Shown here: in pieces, positions 37,301 through 49,300 of the stretch
Position numbering within the stretch: position 1 is the first letter of the stretch
Layout: every line of letters starts with the position of its first letter
Assembly (NCBI GenBank): GCA_963169105.1
Contig: OY720636.1
Coordinates: 74,512,123-74,576,122 of the forward strand
DNA: 64,000 nucleotides
Source of the DNA: Ceriagrion tenellum
Taxonomy: Eukaryota; Arthropoda; Insecta; Odonata; Coenagrionidae
Direction: 5' to 3'
Program-made: the position numbers and the translations under genes
The notes under the pieces: model-generated
The model's database searches: none
What the model saw: only the letters and a program-made list of their open reading frames with translations
Told to the model about the DNA's origin: nothing

Positions 37301-40300
37301 CCACATTAACCTCTATGGTTTTTGCTTTAATTGTAATGACTGACTTCATATCCTATTTATATAGTCTACCAAATGGAACTCTACTGCCAACTGCTATAGT
37401 CATGCCATCAACAATCAGTGTGCACTCTCTTGTAGCTGACGTAAACATACCGTTCACTTTTCTATCTTGTGCCACTAGAGGCGAGAACAGATTTCTAGTG
37501 AGGGATAGTACTAACCACACATCGAGAAGTTCCAATATTACTTTCTTGCCACTGACATAAGATTCTACCATGACGGTTCCTTTCCCTATTGCAGGAATTA
37601 CAGTTCCATCAGCAGTACTAACTGTATGATCAGAATCAAATTCGTGAAACTTTTGAAAAATGTCGCTTTTCACTGCTATATGAGTAGTTGCTCCATTATC
37701 TACAAACCAACTTTCACGGTCTTGTTGATGTGCTGTCGAGCATGCACTTACCATCAGTGAGACGTGCTGTACCTGGTTGGATTTTGATTCTGAGGTTGCA
37801 GAAGTGCTTGGCTTAGGTGGCCTCCCATCTTTTATCTATTTTCTGCATTTGCGAACTGTGTGTCCTTTACAGGAGCAATAGTTGTATGTCAGCTCTTTAT
37901 CCTTGTCTTTCTTGGTTTTCTCTTTTGTGCTTGCTACTAGTGTTTCTTGCTTAGTAGTAGCCCGACTGTCTAGTGACCTCTCAAAAGCACAAAGATGAGT
38001 GGTTAAGTTGTCGATTGTTCTTTCATTTTGGTTCAGTAGTAACCAACTAGACTTGAAGGCAAAAAATCGTTCATCCAGTGAGTCTAAGATCTTGCATGTT
38101 AGGAACAAATCAGGAAGCTTGGCATTTATATCTGATTTTGTGATTTCAATATTCATGTCATTCCAGATATTCTTGAGCTTGGACATGAGAGTGGACTCGT
38201 CATCCTCACTCTTATGCTTAAAGCTAAAGAACTCCTTACAGAGATTATAAGCCCTGTCCTCTTATTGTCCATCAAATAATCTATGCAGCTCTTGCCAGAC
38301 ATCAAGCGCTGTCTCAAATCTCATGATTTTCTTTAAAGTTTCTTCGGACAAGTGTGTGGTAAGTATGAGCAGAGCACTGCTCTCTGCCTTCCTATATTTA
38401 GCCATTGCCAAGTTATAGGCGCTGATAGCTGAGTCACCTGCTCCTTCTACTAAGGTTGGTTTAGTGAGTTTGGCTTCTACTACTTCCATGGCATCTTCAG
38501 TACCATGTAGCAAGATAGAAATTTTATATTTCCAAGTAGCCCGATTTTCCAAACCTTTTAGTTGGCCTATCTGTAATTTTGTGTTGTAGCCATCCATTTT
38601 CTGTCGCTTTCTTCAACTTCTTGGCGGGACAATAACCTGTGATTAGTACTAACAGTGGAATAAGAGTAAGAGTGGCGAATCTGTCAGGACTGGTCTCCTT
38701 ACTTGTTCCTTTTTTTTCTTCTTTATTCACACATTCCACGCAACAGTTTATGGCAAAATTAACCTACTATTCAAATGTCCGCAGTCACAAATGAAACAAC
38801 ATTTTTACAATAATCACTGAACACACAAAATGTGTTTTCAGAACTCCAAACATAAACATAAACATGACTGTTACTTTTTACGGGATTCATTCCGCGATGT
38901 ATGTTTTTTAAAACAACAATATTTCGCTGGTCCTCCTGCCAGCTAGGTGACCCGACAGCTAATATACAGCGAGAAACTAAGCGCATCATCACCCAGTCAT
39001 CCATTCCGGAAGAAAAAAGACGTTGGATTCTTCAAACTGCACCTAAACCTCCAAGGTTATACGGCTTACCCAAGGTACACAAAAACGCCATTCCACTGCG
39101 ACCCATCGTTAGTGCCATTGATTCCCCTACTCATAAGTTAGCAAAATATCTTGCTGATGAACTCTTTCCATTCTCGGGAAGAACGGAAACGTACGTTCAA
39201 AACTCCACGCATTTCATTGAAATCATCAAAAGAGCTAAGGTGACCAAGGAAGATATTCTTGTAAGCTTTGATGTGGTTTCCCTTTTTACCAATATACCAA
39301 CGGATGAAGCAGTAGAAATCGTCAAGTCCCTCACATCCAACGGCCTCCCAGAAGACGTCCCAAAAATGGTCGAATTTTGCCTAAACAACTCATATTTCCT
39401 GTGGAATAAAATCTTCTACAAACAGAAATTTGGAGCTGCAATGGGTTCACCTCTTTCTCCCGTGATAGCTAACCTATTCATGGAGGTTTTAGAACAAAAA
39501 GCACTGCAATCTTACGATAAAAAACCAAAACTATTCGTAAGATACGTGGATGATACTTTCGCTATCTGGCCTCATGGAAGAGAAGAGCTGAAAAAGTTCC
39601 TGCAACATCTAAATGAACAAAGCAACTCTATTAAATTCACAATGGAAATAGAGAAGGACAACCGCCTTCCATTCTTAGACGTTATGGTCCAGAAAAAAGA
39701 AGATGGAACATTAGGTCATTCTGTGTACCGAAAAAGTACCCACACTGATCGCTACCTACATGCCACATCGCACCACCACCCTCAACAGAAAGCCTCAGTC
39801 ATGAGAACGCTGTATCATCGAGCTTTTATGATCTCTGACGCCGATTCCATCGCCGGCGAAAAGCAGCACTTAATAAGGGCATTTGAGAAAAATGGTTTCC
39901 GCCGTGACTACATCTTAAAAACGGCACGGAAAGAAGAACTAAATTCTCTCGGGGTCCGAAATAAAAATCCCACGGACCCGACAGAAAACAGAGAGAAACC
40001 TAAGGCATATGCCACTCTCCCTTATGTGTCTGGAACGACGGAGAAAATCTCTAGAGTTCTGTCGAGGTATAACGTGGCTAGCAGATTCACGTGCACAACG
40101 AAGACAGGGGACGTACTTCGGAAAGCCAAAGACCCGCTTCCACGGAACCTCTACGGAGGAATATATGAAGTTTTGTGTAGCTGTGGACAATCATATGTAG
40201 GCCAGACATGCAGAGCCCTAAAAATACGCCTCCAAGAACATCAACGGGCAATTAAAAATAATAATTACCGCATTTCTGCAATAGCCGAACACCATCTCAG

Positions 40301-43300
40301 CGGCCCCACTCATAATTTCAACTTTGAGGAGACAAGATTAATATCTAGGGAAATACGCTATTACCCAAGATTAATAAGGGAGGCTGTAGAAATTGCGAAG
40401 AGACCGGAGAACGTCAACCGAGAAGACGGTTACAAGTTGAGTAACAGTCTAAAACGAATTTTTTCAAATTCATATTCCGGCAACAATGGGAGTCCAGACT
40501 TATATATAAAGACGAGCGAGACAAATAAAGCAGTTCAGTTAACCTGATGAAGCTGGCAGGAGGACCAGCGAAATATTGTTGTTTTAAAAAACATACATCG
40601 CGGAATGAATCCCGTAAAAAGTAACAGTCAACACTGCATCCGCGGAAGCCTACGAGCTAATAAACATAAACAGTTTTTCGGTTGCTTAGTACCACTATGT
40701 CCACTGACAACCAGTAAATACTTTTTCATTAATGTCACTATGAAGCAACCTTAACAGTCTACTTAATCAAAGAAATGAGTATGCTTGGTCATACCTAAAA
40801 TCACATAATTTTAAAGCCTTTCTCCTTGACCAGAGCAATAGAAAAACATCAAATAACCATTCCCTTAATAATTTTAGGATGAAAAATTTGATTTAAAAAT
40901 GCTAAACTTTCCTAATGACCATAATATAAAAATGTAACTTGTCTTTGATAGTGTTTCTAAATGAATATCAGGACATCATGATGTCCAAAAGAAATTATTT
41001 CAATTTCTTGTTGATGAATTAACATATATTATAGCATACATTCTTGAATAAACTTAATGAGCACTGCTCCCTCTGAAACTTGGATGCAAGTGATGTCAGT
41101 CAGTATATCTTTCTTGAAAGGAAATAATTGAAAATATTCAATGTAATTTAAAGCCCACTGATCAAAGTACTGGTGCTTACAATTTATAATTATAAAATTT
41201 TCTTTGCAGTTGCATTTGCGAAGCTTTCTTGTGATGTTGTACTCACATGTCTGAACAGTTGGCATTGCGTTTGCAAAAAATAGGAAGAGAAGGAAAAAGA
41301 ATAGACAGCCTGCATTGCTGGGAGCTTTTGCAGCATCACCACCAATGTCATAGAAAATGCCTCCAAGAAGAAGTCCGATGAAAACATTCCCGAATAATGT
41401 CAGCTGAGTCAGGTACTGCAAAAATAAATTATGATATTCTAGAGATTGAATACTAGAACTTAATCTATGGCAGAAAGGATATCTACATTAAAAAATAATG
41501 ATCTTAGGCTATTTAAAACATTATTTTAAGCTCTATTTGTATGCACTCAAATCTCAGACTTGACCATAAGGTAAAGAATGTATATGAAAGTGCCAGGACT
41601 TTTTATGATACAGTAATGCTTGAAAGGGGAGTGTAATAATCCCAAAAATATCTATTATTGAAAGCTGAGTAGCTCTCCAAAAGCTAACTCTATGGTTGAT
41701 AAAGTCTTCATCAACTTCCAAGAAATTGTAGGGAATGATTTTGGTGTAACTTCAGCATAGTCAACCACTATAATTATCACAAGTGTCACAAATTTGTTCT
41801 GAAAACTCTTCTTGGGAGTATATAAATAGAGATAGGCCATTCCAAAAATGAATGCAGTAGTTTTGGTAAATTACCGTCATATTGAACATAATTTACCAGC
41901 CAAGTCTATATATATTTGATATAATCTTAAGAATAAATTGAGGTGCGTACAACTCATTTATGGAAAATTTTTAAAAGCATATTTATTTGTGCGGCTATCG
42001 TTTTTATGGTTTGAACAATAATTTCTCATCAGACAAAAAAATGCCAAATTGTATTTGTAAAGGAAGTTGATATGGTTGCTGTCTTTATTTTAAAATTTTC
42101 TATTTTTCTAAGAGATTTATGTAGCAATTGAAATGGTTTAAATGTCCTTAACCCCCTGATTTTGCTATTGGCTTTGTTAATTAAATCTCCAATAGCTATG
42201 CATCACAGAAAATTCAAAATTGCTGGTAAATTACTGTGATTTTTTAAAATTACAGTAAATTATCACGGTTATTTAGGTACCTTCAATGAAATCTACAGAA
42301 GTTTATCCATCTCTATGTATGAATAATTTTTTTGCTATGAAATTATCTTATTGATTTTCATTTAAGCTAAAAGTTTGTGTGTTTGTGGTCTATATCTCGG
42401 ATATTTCAGATGAAGTATCTAATTATAAACCCGAAAGATCAATTTTTGGCTTCTTTTTTAAACCAAGGGCATGTATGAGAGCTGATTCCATATAGCACAT
42501 GCCTAAAATACCCTGCTGCAAGATAAATATCACACCACATGATTTTGATACACAAGTTGTGGATAGGATCATGTCATGTGTTTTTTGTTTGGATGTTTTA
42601 AAGACTAAAGAATGGGACCACTTGTGCTTTTTAAATAGGAAATCTGCAATGTTGAACATTCATGAAGTTATTATGCATCACGAGTGAACACATTTTGTGC
42701 CATTAATAGACTACGTATAATTCTCTTACCAAATTTCTGTATGTACATATTGATGACCTCCAGAGCAAAACTTTCATTTGAGTAGTCATTGAGGGGGGAA
42801 GAGTCAGGCTTTGACTTCCCTCACTGCTATTATGGATTACAACCCCATTCTTTGGTGAACCTTTTAATGACTTCAAACTGATTCCATTATCAGAAATTGT
42901 TACTACTGTTGATCCTGAAAGAGCAATATCAAAAAGGAATAAGGATGACATTAGAGGAAAGGGAGTATGAATATTGACATTTTTTAATGTCCTGTTTTTT
43001 AAAATTCATTTTATGAATACTTTCTAAATACTATTTAATGAAAAAAAATTAGTTAAAATTTCTCAATAAATCTTATAAAATCAATTGTTTTTAGGTTTCT
43101 CTTTTTAAGGTTTAAGCTTTTCTCCTACTTGTCATTTAAGGTTCCAGTGCTTGGTCAAGCAAGTAATGATTTTTAGAAATTGCAGGGCAGAACAACATTT
43201 CTTATGGAATAAGCTCCTTACATCCAAAACTCTTTCAAAACGTTAACAAGGGAAAAATTTTGCATAAAATCTTCTTGGGCGCTTGCCTGGCTCAGGAACT

Positions 43301-46300
43301 CCATGATCTTGAACATTTCAGTCCAAGATTTGTTCACTGAAACGTCAGCGACCATGGAATTCCAGACCCATGTGAGAACCTGTGAAGAATTGATGCTCTT
43401 GATTTTCTGGGGAAATCATTGATCTTTCAAGCAAAACTTGAATTTTCTCCTTGCTTTCAGAGAAAAATGTACCCTATATTATAGCTATCTCACCATTAGA
43501 CTTTGGTGTGAGAAGTGATTCTGTGATTTCTTCTCCTTCCACTTCTACCTCTTTACTGTAATGTTCCTCATTGTTATCTTTTCCAATCAATGGAGAAATG
43601 GACTTTAAAGTTACATCTTTTGTTGGGTTATCCAGATCTTCCTCCACCTTCTTTTTGACAGCTTGCACTAACTCTTTCATACTGTTTCCATGTTCACCAC
43701 AAGCCACTTCAATTACTGAAAGCAAACTTATTTATATTTAATGAAAAATGTTAAATATTAAAAAATATACCTCACTATTCTTTCTGAGGCTGTTCTTTAA
43801 AAATATTTTGCCAGCTTATCAATGAATTTCAATAGACTAATAATTTAAGTGGCATGCTTGAAGGGCAATACTATATCATAACTATTAATGGGGAAAACAG
43901 ATAATTATTTTTCTATGCAGTCATTATTTTTGTATGGTGAATGGTAGAGGGAACGACATTGCTTAGGTTGCCAAAGAAATAGACTTTGAAATTGAAGAAA
44001 AATTGATAATGTTGATTTGAAAAGAATTTTTATGCAAAAATGAAGTGAATAACAAAATTGATTACTAAAATCACAAAATTCATTTTTTGTGCCATCTGAT
44101 AGGTAATATAAAGTTAAACCCTATATCTTGAATACAAGCAATTTAAAAAAGCGAAAAAAAAACCAAACCTTTGGTATGAAGTAAAATCAGGGCCCATTTT
44201 GGGGGAACTGATGCCTTTGTTCCAATGAATTCCTCATACCCTAAATACCCACTCTTAAGAGAATAGGTTTGATAGTTTTTGAGAAAATGTTTACATACCC
44301 TTATACCTATGTACAAATATTGCTCATTTAATGAGATAAAGTGTAAACAATTCATGTATCCATAGTTAATCACCTTGGTGGATAACAAAAGAAATCAAGT
44401 GTCAAAAATTAATCTGAGCTATGCAGTATCATTAATTCAGCAGTTTGGATTTAAACAAGAGAAAAAGAAATGTTTCTTACCAAAATCACTTGGATTATAG
44501 TAATCAGGGCAGGAGAACCCATAAGATTTGAGGAATGGAACTAGTTCAGACATGCCTCCATGATAGATGGCCTCTCCATGAGAGAGTACAAACAAATCAT
44601 CAAACATGGCAAAATGCTTAGAGGATGGCTGGTGCACAACACATATGACCACTCTCCCGCTATCTGCAAGGCATCGTAAATAGTGTAAAATGGTATGGGA
44701 GGCCACACTATCCAGATTGCTGTAAAGGGGTTAAAATATTTAAGGAAAATATTTGGAAAAACATAGTAAAAACATGACATATATTCACAATCCTTTGGTA
44801 GATTTACATCCATTTTCATTTAAAGTTTTCTTGGAACTGTTTTGACTGTTTCATGCCATATTATGTTTCATAGCATATGACTGAATAAATTATGAGGATA
44901 TCCACTTTTATTGTGAAATATTTAAAAATCCTAATTTCAATTAACATACAGGCTTTGTCATTCTAATTACGTTCATTATGATATCTGATGTATCCCTCAC
45001 AGCTAATTTTAATCCTCTGATAAAAGAATTATGTGCTCATTTTTCTCTTATGGAATTTCAAAACTAGGTTCATTCAAGCTTGTAAAGCTGTATAATGCAA
45101 TGGAGAGAAATTACCTGGTTGGTTCATCAAAGAACATTATTGGTGGGTTGGTGACCAATTCCACTGCAATGGACAATCTCTTCCTTTCTCCTCCAGACAA
45201 CTTGCACACCTTTGTTCCTAAACATCCCTGTAGTCCAAGTAGCTCCATTATTTGTGTTACCTGGAAGAAAATCAGAGGTATTGAGAACTTATCCCTTATT
45301 TTTCAGAATTTTCTAATCCAAGAAATTTAGGTTAGAACTCCTTTGCATGTGCTGGTAATCTTATCATGACTTTCATTGACAGATATACTCAGACTTAATA
45401 GAGCCCTTTCAATGGATCGTAGTTATGATAGTTATTGGTGTTGTATGCGAATTTAATCATTGCGTATGCTGGTAGCCCTAGTTATTGTATGTGAACTTGA
45501 TTATCCCAAATGTTGGTGGACCTATAGAAGTTTTACATTATGGCAGTTGTCTTGTGTATGTGATCAAAGTGAGCTGCAAAATAAAATTATTTATCCTTTT
45601 AAATGTGGTGCAATTATTTAACGAAAAGAACAATTGGTGTCTTGAGTTAGGGTTGGAACATATAGTCACAGAAATTACAATCTAATATGCATCTAGTTAA
45701 AGAAATCTCATCATGACTAAATTTATGGGGTGGGGATTATATATATGGTTTTCGAAGATGATGTCAGATATGTAGGCATTACCATAACTTCAGATTGAGT
45801 GTGGGGAAAAAACTTATGGGATATTTACAGAACTACATCCGATTGTTAGGAATTCATCAAGTTGATAGCTTTAATTTCCTCAAGCAGAAAAGTGAAAAAG
45901 ATGTCTTATGTCTCTGACCAGGCCAGATCTCAAGCATCCTTATTCTTGGTCTTATGGATGAAGTATACTTGCATTTCATGAATAAGTAGAATAATTTGGA
46001 ATTTCCTCTTCATTTTCCAGTTTCTGGTGTAAAATGTTTTAGCTCACTAAATCTATACCTACTTGTGCAAAAAAGTGTTATTTGTCCAGTATTTCATAAA
46101 GGATGATATGAACGTAATGTATCATATCTGTTAGAGACTACCGATGTGTATTTCTCAGTCATCTTGATTATGCATTCAAAAGGATTCATCATGACATGTG
46201 ACTCCCTTTTCAACTGACCCACCTGTCCTCTTGGAGTGTATGAATTATGTGTTTTTTTCTTGTCAAAATCAATACATGTGCATTAATCAAACTTTTATAC

Positions 46301-49300
46301 TATTTCCTTAGAGGATTATTCTAGTCAATGAACTTTATTCTGTTATTGAGAACTACAAACAGGTGCAAAATATAGTTGCCCTCCTCCCAAATACACTTGA
46401 TAGGGCTGAATCAATGCTTACTTAAACTTACAAGCAGTGTTGCTTGAAATAATACAACATAGTTACAGGTTGGTTCGTAACCCCTGCTAATCCTGCCGGG
46501 CCACTCTTAGCACTTCGTGATCATCAGTGTCAGTTGGGTGATTGTGGAATTCTTTGTGTTTGCATGCAAATCTGCTCTTTTCTTATTTCAACTTATGTTG
46601 CATTTGAACCTCTCTACCCTTTGACATTCACCATTCCTGGATTATCTCTTGAGACCCTTTATAGACTTCTAGCCTCAGCTGGACCTTACACTACCGTTTT
46701 CGACTTTGACACCTCTTGGGCATCTCACACAAAACACTTTTGACTCTTGCACCTCCTGGACCACCCCTACATCATTTATTGATAAAAATTTGATGGCAGA
46801 ATCCCATAAAGCTACTTCATTTTGCCGCTGAAAGACGATTTTATGGCCGAGGTAACACAGTGGTGAGTATTAAAATAAAACAAAGAAAGTCTCCAAAAGC
46901 CGTAAACAATTGGCACCCTTCATCAGAAAACACCAAAATTTACTGTGTTGGTATGCTGGGAAACCACAGCAGCGACCAACCACAGCCTCTCAACCAAGAA
47001 TACCCCCCTGTGATGATTTACGGGAATGTTACTTCCTCGCCAGGGACCAAACACAGAAGCACACACACAACCCAAATAGGATCCTTTGCAAAGGCTAATG
47101 GGACCCCGCTAAGGATGTCCAGTTATTTATGCAAGCACACGCACAAGCGCACAAAATCACTCACTCACACACACAATTGGGCTCAACCTCTGGGAGAATC
47201 AGCTCCAAAAAGAGCATGGTCAAATCTACACAACATGAACGGACGAGGGTGGGGGTCGAATACACGTATTTCGGCTGCAAAGTAGCTGAAAGCTTCAGCG
47301 AACCGAAGGTAACGCGTCACGTTAAGGCAAGGTTGAAGTGAGGAAAGGTCAAGACATCCGAGTTGTAAATAAAGGTAAACTGAGGAGGAGGGGGGGAAGA
47401 GACGTCATCCAATCAGGAACGAGAGAGGGGGAAGGGCGATAAACAATACGCGAATGGAAACAACCAATGAAAATGATTGGTGAAGGGGGGAAAAAAGTGG
47501 GGGGGGGTTGAAAATGGAGTGGGGGTTGTAACGGGCGTAAAGTTGAATGTTAGAGGGAGGGGTGGGGGGAAAGGGAAAGGTAGTGAGCGGTTAATGGCGT
47601 CCGTTAAGAGAAGTAATGAATTATTCAAAGCTGTTCAAAACTGAGTAGAGGGAGGAATGAGGGATGGGTCCTGAGTCGCTGTTTGGGAGTTTGGCTTTAT
47701 TTTTTAAAATAAAGATACTCTCGACAATCGTACTCTTTTTGATGGCTATTATCAGAACAGAAGTTTTTATTTATATAAAAAGTATCATGGATACATAAGT
47801 GATAAACGAAGGAATTACTAAATGTAATGACTTGTACTAACGTCCAGCAACATAGATTATATATATCCAACACTCCCCCTTAATCTATAAAGCTAGAAGT
47901 GTTAACCTAACTTATAGTATTAACAATTCTTGTAGTATTAACATCTCTGTCCTATTCCTTGCAATGCCATTTTATTTTTGTTAAAGAAAGATGCTTCTGC
48001 CACATGTAGTTTTTTTATTGAGCTATCTGTTCATGGCTGGACCGTGGAACTAGCCCACTGCTTTCTGAATTGTGGCATTGCCAAGGTTAACAACACAGCT
48101 TGTAAGCTTTAGAGGGCATTGGCTGAATGGACTTGACTTTGCTTGATGAGTAAATACCTACATACCTACTTTTGAAGTATCGTGATTGCCTATTGCTCAG
48201 TTCAGGAGCCAATCATGCACTGTCCTGTCTATTATTCACTCTTATTCATGAACCCTTCTAGCTTATACTACTTCCTGGAAGGAATTTCATTCTTTTCCTC
48301 TGGGCTGCTGTCACATCACTCTCCTCTCCATAAGACAAGGGACGCTGCTAGCCAAATTCTCGGTGGGTATCCTTGGACTTAAGGCAAGGCTCAGTTGGAC
48401 TTCTTCAGCCAGGCAGAAGTGAACACAAGTATGGTAATCAAGGAGTCTGGGCAAGAGTTGGTGTTATTTTGTACCCACTTGCAAGATTACTGAACCTTTC
48501 TTGATATTTATAAGGTATAAAACATCCTTGAATTACTGGAGGTAACAGATTGATAGAGGATAAGAAAGAAGGAATTTGAGGAAGAAGCTAGATGTAATGG
48601 GGGTATGCACTACAAATATAGGCCATAATTGAGGGTTTAGTGGTACAATCAAATTATCTTAATTTTAAACTTTTACCCCTGGAATATATATGCTACTTCT
48701 GATATATGTTCAACACCTTTATTCTTTTCCATCCAGTGATAATATTGTATGGAACAAGGGAATTTTAACACTTCTTCTGAAGGTTTGAACAACTCTTACA
48801 AATTCTGCAACCCATTATTTTTTAGGAGCAAGAGTTAAAGAGCATTTACACCAGTATTAATATGTTTGGATATACTGTAAGTTTAAAGTGGGATCATAGG
48901 GATACCTGTATCTCACCGTTTGTTCCCTTTGCTCCTTTGTCACATTTCTGGACATCTTAAGTTGGCTGGCCTCAGCCATAGTTTCACGTGCAGTCAGCTC
49001 AGCCATCATGGCAACTTCCTGTTCAATGTAGCAGGAGTGATGTCTGAAGTCATGAGGCACACACTCCTCCCCTCCAACTGTTATGTTTCCTTTCACACCC
49101 CGAGTTCTGGACAAGAAGTTAATTGTCATAAAAAATGGTGCACAGTTAGTTGTAAATTCCAAGGTCAAATTAAAGATAGCAATAATTATTGCAATAATTT
49201 GTTAGACCTGCATGTTCTTGATTCATATACCATACTCCAAAGTGACTTGTTATCCACATATTTGGACCAAATGCTTGAATTGACATTATGAAAACTATTT

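Larger units (their letters stand above)
38858..40661 (+). mobile_element. Penelope-like element nested in copia LTR
   Basis: A 1.8-kb PLE flanked by a 10-bp duplication (aaacataaac). The ends are exact 80-bp inverted repeats (38865-38944 and 40551-40630), and about 30 bp of tail (to 40661) follow the right repeat. The left side is a 5' truncation: the N-terminal D-K-G-N-T part of the polymerase is missing, and an inverted copy of the 3' terminal repeat is joined instead. The perfect arms and the open frame point to a recent insertion, younger than the copia host. A few extra bases (ataaaca) at the left junction may be untemplated. Confidence 0.92.
38638..40756 (-). repeat. copia 5' LTR split by a PLE
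   Basis: The LTR is present as 38638-38857 and 40672-40756, interrupted by the PLE at 38858-40661. The target aaacataaac occurs on both sides (38848-38857 and 40662-40671), compared with a single copy in the other LTR. That proves the insertion came after the copia element. Confidence 0.9.
34253..40761 (-). mobile_element. Ty1/copia retrotransposon with nested PLE
   Basis: LTRs of about 303-305 bp (34258-34560 and 38638-40756 minus the insert) begin TGTTAAGG and end ..CACA on the minus strand. The polypurine tract gagggaaag lies just before the 3' LTR (about 34561-34569). The primer site after the 5' LTR is ggttattgtcccg, resembling the initiator-tRNA-Met half-molecule site used by Drosophila copia. 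Flanks are gtctc and gtcta, a 5-bp duplication with one mismatch. Gene order is gag, protease, integrase, reverse transcriptase, RNase H, which defines copia. By eye the LTRs differ at about 14 positions and 2 short gaps (about 5%), so it is not recent. Confidence 0.92.

Noticed and set aside
46860..47285. 141-codon plus-strand frame
   Set aside because: CA-rich low-complexity sequence with no domain, probably part of an unclassified insert.
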